From the NCBI GenBank assembly GCA_965234325.1, contig OZ248417.1, positions 124,001 through 188,000 on the forward strand: a DNA stretch of 64,000 nt. The letters are read 5' to 3'. How positions within the stretch are numbered: the first letter of the stretch is position 1; the number at the start of each line of letters is the position of its first letter. The translations under genes were made by a program, and so were the position numbers. Shown in pieces: positions 1 through 7,789 of this stretch. The DNA is from Limnohabitans kasalickyi. GTDB lineage: Bacteria > Pseudomonadota > Gammaproteobacteria > Burkholderiales > Burkholderiaceae_C. A model generated the notes under the pieces. The model had not been told where the DNA came from. It saw nothing but the letters and a program-made list of their open reading frames with translations, and did not search any database.

Positions 1-406
1 CACGACGCACCACCAAAATGCCCGTCAAAGGTGTGGCATCGGCCACCAACGGACGGTAAGCCTGGCGGCGATGAACCATCACTTGGTGGTAGGGGTTCAT
101 GTACGAAAAGTCAGGCGTTCCGGCCAACAATTCCGTCTCAAAATCAGGGATGGATTTCGAAATACTGAGGATGAAACATTGCTTGGTCGCCACGCCAATG
201 GCCTCCAGCAAGGGTGCCCAATGGCTGTAGGTCTCAGATGCTGGCAGCTGAGGAACCACAGACACCACGTAAGGCTTCGGTGCGCTGGCGTCACCCAAAC
301 AAACGGCAGATTGCGCTTGCACCTGAGACGGCAGGAGCACCAAAGCAAGGTAAAGGCTAGCGAACACACAGGCGGCGTCAAACCTTGCAAAAACCGGGTA
401 ACGCAT
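1..406 (-). CDS. Phosphate/phosphonate-type ABC transporter periplasmic binding protein (PhnD family), 3' part outside window
   Basis: The reading frame runs leftward from an ATG at 406 and leaves the window still open, so only about 135 N-terminal residues are visible. The first ~32 residues form a signal peptide ending near VQAQS. The mature part reads like PhnD-family proteins: an ETYSHWAPLLEAIG stretch, then DFETELLAGTPDFSYMNPYHQ, where the MNPYHQV block is characteristic. Such proteins bind phosphate, phosphite, phosphonate or related oxyanions in the periplasm, and some act as sensory partners rather than transport proteins. No transporter genes lie on the visible side. It is divergent from the cNMP-binding gene at 493, with 86 bp between them. 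The family call is fairly safe; the ligand is not known. Confidence 0.75.
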   Translation of the reverse strand, partial: MRYPVFARFDAACVFASLYLALVLLPSQVQAQSAVCLGDASAPKPYVVSVVPQLPASETYSHWAPLLEAIGVATKQCFILSISKSIPDFETELLAGTPDFSYMNPYHQVMVHRRQAYRPLVADATPLTGILVVRR

Positions 407-453
407 CAGCAGTTTTCTCAGTAAGGTTTAAAATTAACAGTAGTTTAGCAAAA

Positions 454-466
454 GTGATGAAATCAC
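454..466. promoter_or_regulatory. Short dyad in divergent promoter region
   Basis: GTGAT-GAA-ATCAC is a perfect 5-bp-arm dyad between the divergent starts at 406 and 493. It resembles a CRP or FNR half-site pair but the spacing is wrong: GTGA and TCAC are 5 bases apart instead of 6. It could be an operator for one of the two genes. No regulator can be named. Confidence 0.25.
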
Positions 467-492
467 AATAAATATCAAGGATTTATTTCAGC

Positions 493-978
493 GTGGATTC
501 ATTCTTTTTCGGGATCAATACCCAAAAATTGTCCAAAACGGGGTTGCTCGACAGCAATGGTCAACCCCTCACGGACGATGCACATGACACCAAGCTCAGC
601 AGCGAGGAGCACTTGTTCTCTCGCCTTCGCTCATCCAGCTTCTTGCGCAGCGCTATTTTTAGCAAAGGTCATATCTTGTTCAGCCAAGGTGACATGGTGA
701 AAGAAGCCCACGTCATCTTTCAAGGGCAAGTGCGTGTGATCTCGGGTGACACCTCTTTTTACATGGGTCCTGGCGCGGTGATCGGCTTGGCTGAAGGCAT
801 TGCAGGCGTGCCCATGCGTTGGACCTTGCAAGCAGAAACCTTGCTGAACACCCGACTGATTCCAATCCAACGTGCGGTCGAAGAAATTCGCACCACCGAC
901 GCAGGCTTGCGAAGCATTTGCCGCGTCACCGTGATGCGTACATTGGGCATGGACCAAACCCCAGAAAGTTTGAAATGA
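493..978 (+). CDS. Cyclic-nucleotide-binding-fold protein, degenerate phosphate-binding cassette
   Basis: 161 residues from a GTG at 493, with an AAGGA ribosome site at 477-481. After a ~45-residue leader there is one cNMP-binding beta-roll (KGHILFSQGD..., VIFQGQVRVISGD...) and no helix-turn-helix. In the position of the phosphate-binding cassette it reads GAVIGLAEGIAGVPMRWT. The conserved Glu is replaced by Leu and the Arg is out of register, so it probably does not bind a cyclic nucleotide in the usual way. The C-terminal helix (IQRAVEEIRTTDAGLRSICR) resembles the second domain of the protein at 23868. The next gene overlaps its stop codon by 4 bases (ATGA), so the two are probably translated together. 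Likely role: regulatory subunit or scaffold in the cNMP branch of the chemosensory locus. Confidence 0.75.
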   Translation: MDSFFFGINTQKLSKTGLLDSNGQPLTDDAHDTKLSSEEHLFSRLRSSSFLRSAIFSKGHILFSQGDMVKEAHVIFQGQVRVISGDTSFYMGPGAVIGLAEGIAGVPMRWTLQAETLLNTRLIPIQRAVEEIRTTDAGLRSICRVTVMRTLGMDQTPESLK

Positions 979-1346
979 GCGAAGCCTATTTCCCCATTCA
1001 AAGCTACAAAGCGGGTGACGTGCTGTTTTCGCGCGGCGACGCAGCGCACACTTTTTACATGATCGAGTCTGGCGAGGTCGACTTGTTTGTGCCACCAGCC
1101 AACACATTTTTGGTCCGCTTAGGTGCGGGTGAAGCTTTTGGTGAACAAGCCATTTTGACGGGCGGCGTGCGAGGCGCCACAGCCATTGCCGTGACCGACA
1201 TGGTCTGCATTCAAATGACCGCCGAATCGTTGCAAGAAATTGTGCAAAGCCAGACTTCGCTGATTCGCCCAGTCTTGGAAGGTTTGTTTCTTCAGCTGTA
1301 TTTGCAGAACTCCATTCGTTCTGCCATTCCCGGCATCAACCTGTGA
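975..1346 (+). CDS. Single-domain cNMP-binding protein with intact phosphate-binding cassette
   Basis: 123 residues from an ATG at 975 that overlaps the stop of the preceding gene. A longer frame upstream is only the shadow of that gene. The protein is a lone cNMP-binding domain: AGDVLFSRGDAAHTFYMIESGEVDLF, then a cassette FGEQAILTGGVRGATA in which Glu57 and Arg66 are nine residues apart, the spacing of the protein kinase A regulatory subunit. It has no DNA-binding domain, so any effect must pass through protein contacts. It ends by overlapping convergently by 11 bp with cheW at 1336. The cassette is nearly the same as in the first domain of the protein at 23868. cAMP is the likely ligand given the cyclase at 11231, but this is inferred. 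Confidence 0.8.
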   Translation: MSEAYFPIQSYKAGDVLFSRGDAAHTFYMIESGEVDLFVPPANTFLVRLGAGEAFGEQAILTGGVRGATAIAVTDMVCIQMTAESLQEIVQSQTSLIRPVLEGLFLQLYLQNSIRSAIPGINL

Positions 1347-1773
1347 GATCGTCGGACACCAAGTCCGCCTGAAAGAGCGCGCTGTCCAAAGGGCGGCGAA
1401 GGCGGTAAACCTGCGCGTCTGAATGCAGGTCATCAATCAACGCATCAAAAAACACCCGGGTTGCATCGGGTAGACGTGGCATAGGCAGCCATTGGGCCGG
1501 GGTGATGTTGCGCAGCCCCACCACCTCATCGACCTCGAGCATCAAGGGCGCATCGCCCTCAGTGGCGCTGTAGACCACGCCCATCAAACGTTCACCTTGT
1601 GTTTGCCCAAAAAATGTATGGACGGCCACCGAGTTCAGCACTTGACCGCGCCACTCCACATGACCGCCCTGCCCGCCCACCGCCAAGTCGTCCAGACTCA
1701 ACACCTCGTGCACGCCCAAGGCGTCCACCAAGAGTTGCAAAGGGCCTGCGCGAACTTGGAGGTAAATGGCCAT
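1336..1773 (-). CDS. cheW: CheW-like adaptor protein
   Basis: 145 residues, last gene of the leftward chemosensory operon, starting 5 bases after the cheA stop. The sequence follows the CheW beta-barrel: MAIYLQVRAGPLQLLVDALGVHEVL at the start, a GHVEWRGQVLNSVAV strand and a MLEVDEVVGLRNI strand. CheW domains link receptors to the CheA kinase at the array base. This copy is divergent in sequence. The operon also carries a three-domain CheW protein, so the array has at least two kinds of adaptor besides the CheW domain of CheA. Its 3' end overlaps by 11 bp with the convergent cNMP-binding gene. Confidence 0.8.
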   Translation of the reverse strand: MAIYLQVRAGPLQLLVDALGVHEVLSLDDLAVGGQGGHVEWRGQVLNSVAVHTFFGQTQGERLMGVVYSATEGDAPLMLEVDEVVGLRNITPAQWLPMPRLPDATRVFFDALIDDLHSDAQVYRLRRPLDSALFQADLVSDDLTG

Positions 1774-1778
1774 ACAGA

Positions 1779-4700
1779 TCAGGCAGCGACAGCCAATGGC
1801 TGCGCTTGCTCAGCTTGCTGCATTTGTGAGATTTGAGGCAACTTAGGCAACTGGGCATGGTTACCAATGTTCTCAGCTAGGCGGTAAATAGCGGCACCAT
1901 CGAGGATCAGCACCACGCGACCGTCGCCCAAGATCGACGCACCGCCCACCCCTGGCAAAGCCGCCAAGCGTGGATGAATGTCTTTGGTGAACAACTCTTG
2001 GCGGCCGACAAATTCGTCCACAGACACACCCAATGTGCGTTGTCCATCGGAGAGCACCACCACAAAGCGATGTTGCCCTTCGCTGGTTTGCTTGAAGCCC
2101 AACAACTCTTCGAGACGCACGATAGGCAAGAAGTTACCGCGCAACATGATGGCCGTGCGACCTTTGACCGACTGCACATCAGCTTCACTGATTTCAACCA
2201 ACTCAGCCACATAGCGACCCGGCACTGCCAAGGTCTGGCCTGCGGTGTTGACCAACAACACCTCTTGCACCGCCGCCGACAAAGGCATTTGCATGGTGAA
2301 AATGGTGCCGCGACCCAACTCGGAATCGAGGTGAATATTGCCGCCCAAACGCATCACGTTGGTGCGCACCACATCCATGCCGACACCTCGTCCTGAGGTT
2401 TCGGTCACCACATCGGCCGTACTGAAGCCCGCGCGGAAGATGAATTTCAAAATATCGTCGCGGCTCATCAAGAGGCTGTCTTCTTCTTTGACCAAGCCAC
2501 GCTCCACCGCTTTGCGTCGCACGCGCTCGGGGTCAATGCCTTTGCCGTCGTCGCTGACGCGAATCAAAATGCGGCTGCCCTGCTGCTCAGCCTGAATGCG
2601 AATCACCGCCTCTTCAGGCTTACCCGTCAACTTACGCTCAGCAATGGTTTCAATACCGTGGTCAGCACTGTTACGCACCATGTGCAGCAGCGGATCGGCC
2701 AGCGACTCCACCATGGCCTTGTCGATCTTGACCTCTTGCCCCGTCAGCTCCAAACGAATCTGTTTGCCTTGGGCTTGTGCCAAGTCGCGCACCATGCGCG
2801 GAAAGCGTTTGAACACCAACTCCACAGGCACCACGCGCAGGCCCATGACGCTGTCTTGCAAGCGGGACAAAGCCCCTTGGATTAACGCATCGGTCTCTTG
2901 CAATCGGCGGTTTTGTTCGTCGATCAAATCGATCAGGCGCTGCAGTTGAGCCACGCCTGCAAGATCGGTCAAACCCGAATCACTGGAGCGACGCAGCGTC
3001 ACCGCCTGCTCGCGCAAACGCTGGTCGGCGATGACGTGCGCCAACTGGCCGCGCACCAACACCATCTCGCCAATTTGGTTCATGAACTGATCCAACATCT
3101 CGCCGGGAACACGAATCACATTGGCCGCGGCAGCAGCCGGTGCAGGTGCACGCGCGGACGCTGCAGGTGCTGCTGCTTTGGCAGCAGCAGGCGCCGCAGC
3201 GGCGGGTGCTTCAGCGACGCTGGCCACAGATGCCACCGCTGGCGTGTCCGCCATGGCAGGCACCGGCACAGATGCCGCTTCAGTGGAGGCAGCGGGTGTA
3301 GGTGTGGCCGGTGGCGCTGAAGAGGCAACCGGCGCAGCAGCAACGGGGTTTGATGCAGACGCAGAAGGTGCAACTGGAGCAGCTGGCGCAACTGCAACAG
3401 GAGCAACTGCCTCAGGTTCCTCAAGTGTCGCCAATTCGATCATGCCGGGACCACTGGTCACGCCGAGTTGACCCAGCAACTTGATCAGACGTTGGTCCGC
3501 ATCGAGTTGTTTGATCTCGGTGTCGATCTCGCCGAATTCACCTTTGGAGATGAACAACATCTCATACCAACTCTCTTCTTCCACAAACACGGATCGGTTG
3601 GTGATGATGCGTCCACGCTCTGACACCCACGACAAAAATGAGGTGGCGACTTGCTCCGACGACTCCAAATGCGCCACGATCAAGTAGGCCTTGGACCCGT
3701 CGTCCATCAGGTCCTTTAACTCACGCGTATTCTCAGAGGACAACAGCTCCGCCAACTCGGGAGGAATACGCAAGGACGCGTGAAACGCTTGAATTTCTTG
3801 GGCCGACATGTCGCTGGCGTTGTCATGTGCCCAGACATAGTCTTTCATGCGTTGCGACAGGCTCTCTTGGCGTGCCACAAAGGTCTCGTTGAGAAGCGGG
3901 TTTTTGTCTTTGCTCTGACACACGTCGCGAACAAAAGTGACGGTGTCCCGGGTCAAAGCGATGACGTCACTGTTCAAGGTCAAGTGTGATCGGCCAGCGC
4001 GTGCGTAAGCATCCATCAACAACAAGGGCACGTCGCAATGCGAGTCTGGAAACAACGAGGTCAAATAAGCGTGCACACGCGAGAACTCTTGCGACACATG
4101 ACCGGCCACCGTTTCATCGGCGTAGGCCACGGCGGCCTCTAGCAGGTCTAAGTTTTGCCCAATGTTGTTGAGCAAATGGTCCAAGCTCTCATGCAAAGTG
4201 CGTGACAACACTTGGCTCAAAGATTCGCCACCGAGGTCCGTGCCCGTGGTCTCACCCAAATTACGCAAATCGCTTAAAAAGGACACGATGGTGTCCACCA
4301 CACGTTCGCCGTTTTCGCGACTGATGGTTTCGTCTTTGGGCAAGGCCGCAGAGATGTCTTGAATGCGTTGGGTGATCCCCAAATAGCCCAGCTTATCGGA
4401 AGCACGCACCATCCACACCAACGGACGGCGGATGTCATTGGCCACCGACAAAATTTGTTTGGGATCTTGTTTGGCTGCGATCGACAACGCCAACTGCTCA
4501 AGAATAGGCAACCCGTTTTTCAGCAAGCGCAAGAAGATGGACTGGTCGTCTGGCGCATCTTCATCGGTGCCAGATGCCGAAATTTTGACCAACTTTTTGG
4601 GTTCAGGCGGCGGGGCTTTTTTAGCAGGCGCTTTGGGGGCAACAGGTGCCGTCGCCTGCGGACTTTCAGCCGCTTGGGTTGTTGCCGCAGCAGGGGGCGC

Positions 4701-5141
4701 CGCGGTCACCGCAGCAACAGGCGCTTCAGGCTCGGGCGTGCCACCGCCAGAGGCTTTGCGGAACACAACTTCCAATTCTTTGCACAAGGCCTCAGGTTTT
4801 TGACCATCGGAGCGTTCAGCTACGGCCACGTCGCGCAAACTCTTGATGGCATCCAAAGCACGCAGCAACACATCGACGGTTGGCTTGTCTAAGCCGGTCA
4901 CACCTTCGCGCACCAGGCCCAACAAATCTTCGGCACGGTGGGCCACGGCTTCGAGTGCACCCAACTCCATCACGCGACTCAAACCCTTGAGGGAGTGAAA
5001 CGCACGAAACAGACTGGACACTTCTTCGCCGGACAGCTCGCCACCGTCGGCACGCACCAACAGCGATTCAATGCCCTCAATATGCTCTTCGGTCTCTACC
5101 GCATATTGAGCCCATATGGTTTCGATAAAGTCATCTGACAT
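1779..5141 (-). CDS. cheA: CheA-type chemosensory histidine kinase, large (1120 aa), ChpA/PilL-like
   Basis: Domains in order: an N-terminal Hpt domain with the phospho-acceptor in LFRAFHSLKGLSRVME (His49); an Ala/Pro linker (~135-185); a helical region (~190-300) that looks like an Hpt domain without the histidine; a long helical middle; a second Ala-rich linker (~575-680); the CheA dimerisation helices (LDQFMNQIGEMVLVRGQL); the ATPase domain with N box at Asn824 (NSADHGIE), G1 at Asp864-Gly868 (DDGKGID) and G2 GRGVGMDV; and a C-terminal CheW domain. It lacks the C-terminal receiver seen in ChpA/PilL hybrids; separate receivers are encoded at 5210 and 12432. It autophosphorylates under receptor control and should pass phosphate to CheB and the receivers. 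About twice the usual CheA length. Confidence 0.93.
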   Translation of the reverse strand: MSDDFIETIWAQYAVETEEHIEGIESLLVRADGGELSGEEVSSLFRAFHSLKGLSRVMELGALEAVAHRAEDLLGLVREGVTGLDKPTVDVLLRALDAIKSLRDVAVAERSDGQKPEALCKELEVVFRKASGGGTPEPEAPVAAVTAAPPAAATTQAAESPQATAPVAPKAPAKKAPPPEPKKLVKISASGTDEDAPDDQSIFLRLLKNGLPILEQLALSIAAKQDPKQILSVANDIRRPLVWMVRASDKLGYLGITQRIQDISAALPKDETISRENGERVVDTIVSFLSDLRNLGETTGTDLGGESLSQVLSRTLHESLDHLLNNIGQNLDLLEAAVAYADETVAGHVSQEFSRVHAYLTSLFPDSHCDVPLLLMDAYARAGRSHLTLNSDVIALTRDTVTFVRDVCQSKDKNPLLNETFVARQESLSQRMKDYVWAHDNASDMSAQEIQAFHASLRIPPELAELLSSENTRELKDLMDDGSKAYLIVAHLESSEQVATSFLSWVSERGRIITNRSVFVEEESWYEMLFISKGEFGEIDTEIKQLDADQRLIKLLGQLGVTSGPGMIELATLEEPEAVAPVAVAPAAPVAPSASASNPVAAAPVASSAPPATPTPAASTEAASVPVPAMADTPAVASVASVAEAPAAAAPAAAKAAAPAASARAPAPAAAAANVIRVPGEMLDQFMNQIGEMVLVRGQLAHVIADQRLREQAVTLRRSSDSGLTDLAGVAQLQRLIDLIDEQNRRLQETDALIQGALSRLQDSVMGLRVVPVELVFKRFPRMVRDLAQAQGKQIRLELTGQEVKIDKAMVESLADPLLHMVRNSADHGIETIAERKLTGKPEEAVIRIQAEQQGSRILIRVSDDGKGIDPERVRRKAVERGLVKEEDSLLMSRDDILKFIFRAGFSTADVVTETSGRGVGMDVVRTNVMRLGGNIHLDSELGRGTIFTMQMPLSAAVQEVLLVNTAGQTLAVPGRYVAELVEISEADVQSVKGRTAIMLRGNFLPIVRLEELLGFKQTSEGQHRFVVVLSDGQRTLGVSVDEFVGRQELFTKDIHPRLAALPGVGGASILGDGRVVLILDGAAIYRLAENIGNHAQLPKLPQISQMQQAEQAQPLAVAA

Positions 5142-5209
5142 TGACTTGTGCCCCTTGTGCGCTGATTACCTGAATGACGTGATGCTTGGATGTCTTCGCG
5201 AGCGGAAGA

Positions 5210-5614
5210 TCAAATACCAAGCACTTTGCGTGAAGCGGTCACGATCTCGTGGCCTTTTTTCGCATTCAGGTCCAAGCTCATGGCACCCGATGGCTTGGCG
5301 ATCACTTCGGCCGCACCCAGCTTACGTGTTTCCAGCGCTTGCGGTGAACCGGTTTGGGCCACAGAAGAAACAATGATCACAGGCACGTTGCTGATGAGGC
5401 GCAAGCGCTTCAAGCACTCAATGCCATCCATGTGCGGCATTTCAATGTCCAACAACACCAAGTCGGGGTTGAGTTCTTTGATGTTTTGCAGCGCTTCAAG
5501 ACCGTTGGTCGCCTCGCCCACCACGGCCAAATCAGGATCGGCGCTGATGATGCCTCGCAACAAAGCGCGCATCACAAAAGAGTCATCAACGATCAGGATA
5601 TTTTTCTTAGACAT
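5210..5614 (-). CDS. Stand-alone receiver resembling the CheB receiver (no methylesterase)
   Basis: 134 residues: one complete receiver with acidic pair Asp10-Asp11, phospho-acceptor Asp56 (LVLLDIEMPHMDG) and Lys107 (VIAKPSG). The stretch IIVSSVAQTGSPQALETRKLGA and the trailing linker are typical of CheB rather than CheY, yet no esterase domain follows. It lies 21 bases after cheB and 68 before cheA, in the same direction. It may be the output regulator of this kinase, a phosphate sink, or a decoy for CheB. The receiver call is certain; the role is inferred. Confidence 0.88.
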   Translation of the reverse strand: MSKKNILIVDDSFVMRALLRGIISADPDLAVVGEATNGLEALQNIKELNPDLVLLDIEMPHMDGIECLKRLRLISNVPVIIVSSVAQTGSPQALETRKLGAAEVIAKPSGAMSLDLNAKKGHEIVTASRKVLGI

Positions 5615-5635
5615 TTCAATTCACCTCGTAACAAA

Positions 5636-6718
5636 TTAAAGAACGGTGGCGCCCAACAGGCCGCTCACACCCGCCATGCGCGCCAACCGTGCACCCAGCG
5701 CTGCAGGCGCGAGTACGGCGGTGGCTAAGCCGGCATCAATCACAGAGGACGGCATGCCGTCGACGATACAACTGTCTGGCGTTTGTGCCAAAACGGCACT
5801 GCCTTTGCGCGTCACCAACTCTTGCGCGCCCTTCATGCCGTCGCTGCCCATGCCGGTCATCACAACCGCCACGACAGGGCACGACACCGTCGCTGCCGAG
5901 CGAAACAACACATCCGCATTGGGATGAATCGTCGCTTCAGCACTGGTGCGCTCGTACAGCATGAGACGACCGGGAAACGGCTCGCGAATGACGGCATCGC
6001 TGCCACCTTTGATGATGATCACCATGCCTGGCTTGGCTTCCATGCCGTCGGTGCTCTCCACCACGGTCAAGCCAGTTTCACTGCTCAAGTGCCGGGCAAA
6101 ACCACTGGTGAACATAGGCGGCATGTGCTGGGCCACCACCAGTGGACATTTCAACTTGCCCATGGCTTTGAGCATTTGAGGCAAGGTGGCGGGCCCACCC
6201 GTCGAGATGCCCAACACCACCAAGCCCGGCACGCCTTGATTTTCAGTTTTTCGTTGAGAGACCGGCTTTGAAGTGTCCACACCGCCAGAGATAGGACGTA
6301 TACCGCCGGCAGAAAAGCGCGAACGCTTCTTCGCCCAATAACGCAGCTTGTCCACCAACTCGTCACCAATTTTGACAATGTCGAGCTGCACAAACGATGA
6401 TTTTTTAGCGATGAAATCGACCGCACCCAGCTCCAAGGCTTTGATGGTGGTGACTGAGTTGCGCTCCGTCAAGCTGCTCAGCATGATGATCGGGCAAGCA
6501 CAACGCGCCATGATTTGGCGGGTAGCTTCTAAGCCGTCCATCACGGGCATTTCCACATCCATGGTGATCACATCAGGGCGCAGTGTTTCAGCCATCTCGA
6601 CGCACATTTGTCCCGTGCGCGCTTCACCCACGACCTGAATGTCGGGATGACCTTCCACCATTTTGCGAATGGCGATGCGCATGAACGCAGAGTCGTCGGA
6701 GATCAGCAGTTTGATCAT
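5636..6718 (-). CDS. cheB: CheB, chemoreceptor glutamate methylesterase/deamidase
   Basis: 360 residues from the ATG at 6718. That start overlaps the cheR stop in an ATGA and gives the standard CheB beginning MIKLLISDDSAFMR; a 9-residue longer frame is less likely. The receiver has Asp54 (ITMDVEMPVMDG). The esterase triad is Ser172 (GISTGG), His198 (VAQHMPP) and Asp293 (MTGMGSDGM). It removes methyl groups from receptor glutamates when phosphorylated by CheA, opposing CheR encoded just upstream, so this system has a full adaptation pair. Confidence 0.96.
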   Translation of the reverse strand: MIKLLISDDSAFMRIAIRKMVEGHPDIQVVGEARTGQMCVEMAETLRPDVITMDVEMPVMDGLEATRQIMARCACPIIMLSSLTERNSVTTIKALELGAVDFIAKKSSFVQLDIVKIGDELVDKLRYWAKKRSRFSAGGIRPISGGVDTSKPVSQRKTENQGVPGLVVLGISTGGPATLPQMLKAMGKLKCPLVVAQHMPPMFTSGFARHLSSETGLTVVESTDGMEAKPGMVIIIKGGSDAVIREPFPGRLMLYERTSAEATIHPNADVLFRSAATVSCPVVAVVMTGMGSDGMKGAQELVTRKGSAVLAQTPDSCIVDGMPSSVIDAGLATAVLAPAALGARLARMAGVSGLLGATVL

Positions 6719-7773
6719 ATGGACACCCCATTTCGCACATACCAAGGGCCACCGTTGCCCAAGCGCTGTTCGAAATATTCAGGCACCAACATTTGCACCG
6801 ATGCTCCCATCACCAGCACGCCGCCGGGTGACATGGAGCGCGCCAACATGGTCTGTACTGTCTTCTTCACCGAGTCTTCAAAATAAATCAACACATTGCG
6901 GCAAAACACCAAATCCATGTTTTGGACAGGTGGGCGGCTGTTCATCAAATTGAAGCGCTCAAAGCGCACACAGTTTTTCACCCAATCACGCACCTTGTGG
7001 TAACGCACACCGGGCATGGCGTTGGTCGGTGCCATCGAGACATCGTCAAACATGGCGCGCCAATGCTCAGGCAAATTGCGAAACGACCCCATACCAAGTT
7101 CGCCATACACGCCTTCGCGGGCAGTACGCAGCGCTTGGTTGGACACATCGCTGCCCATCACAAACAAAGACCAGCCCAACTCAGGCACCACACGCCCATC
7201 GGTTTGTTGACGGGCCTTGCCCGCCTTTTGCAATCCGCGCAGGCACATATAGGCCAAGTCGTACACCTCTTCGCCCGTCGAGCTCGCACCGGACCAGACT
7301 TGCAGCTGGCGATTCTTCTCGCGCGAGGCGATCAAGTTGGGCAAGATGTCTTTGGCCAACATGTCCATCAAATCGGGGTCGCGGCAAAAATAGGTTTCGT
7401 GAACCGTCAAGTTCTCCACCAGCGATTGCCACTCTGGGTGCTCCGATGAACACGTGTTCATGGAGTTCACCCAATCGCGCAACACAGAGATGGGCATTTC
7501 TTTCAAAATGCGCACCAATTTGCGTTCCACCAAGGTGCCGGGTTTGATGCCAAAACGGGTTTCAACGCCCAACATCAATTGGTTCACGATTTCCAATTGC
7601 ATGGCCGTGTCAGAACGCACCTGGTTAGAGACAGGTGCAGGTGCAGGTGCAGCCACGCTCGCAGAGGAGGGCTTGGACGTCAAGCCAGCGTTCAACGCCG
7701 CCGTCGTGCCTTTGGCGTTTTGAACTGCCGTGCGCATTTGCGCAATTAAATCGTTGACATTGTCTTTAGACAA
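6715..7773 (-). CDS. cheR: CheR, chemoreceptor methyltransferase
   Basis: 352 residues. A ~60-residue N-terminal tail rich in Ala/Pro precedes the usual CheR helical domain; then comes the SAM-binding fold (VWSGASSTGEEVYDLAY, later DLVFCRNVLIYF). It methylates glutamates of MCP signalling helices with S-adenosylmethionine. None of the four MCPs here carries an NWETF-type C-terminal tether, so docking must occur directly on the helices. It overlaps cheB by 4 bp and starts 16 bases after the three-CheW gene. Confidence 0.95.
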   Translation of the reverse strand: MSKDNVNDLIAQMRTAVQNAKGTTAALNAGLTSKPSSASVAAPAPAPVSNQVRSDTAMQLEIVNQLMLGVETRFGIKPGTLVERKLVRILKEMPISVLRDWVNSMNTCSSEHPEWQSLVENLTVHETYFCRDPDLMDMLAKDILPNLIASREKNRQLQVWSGASSTGEEVYDLAYMCLRGLQKAGKARQQTDGRVVPELGWSLFVMGSDVSNQALRTAREGVYGELGMGSFRNLPEHWRAMFDDVSMAPTNAMPGVRYHKVRDWVKNCVRFERFNLMNSRPPVQNMDLVFCRNVLIYFEDSVKKTVQTMLARSMSPGGVLVMGASVQMLVPEYFEQRLGNGGPWYVRNGVSI

Positions 7774-7789
7774 AGATGTTCCTTTGAAG

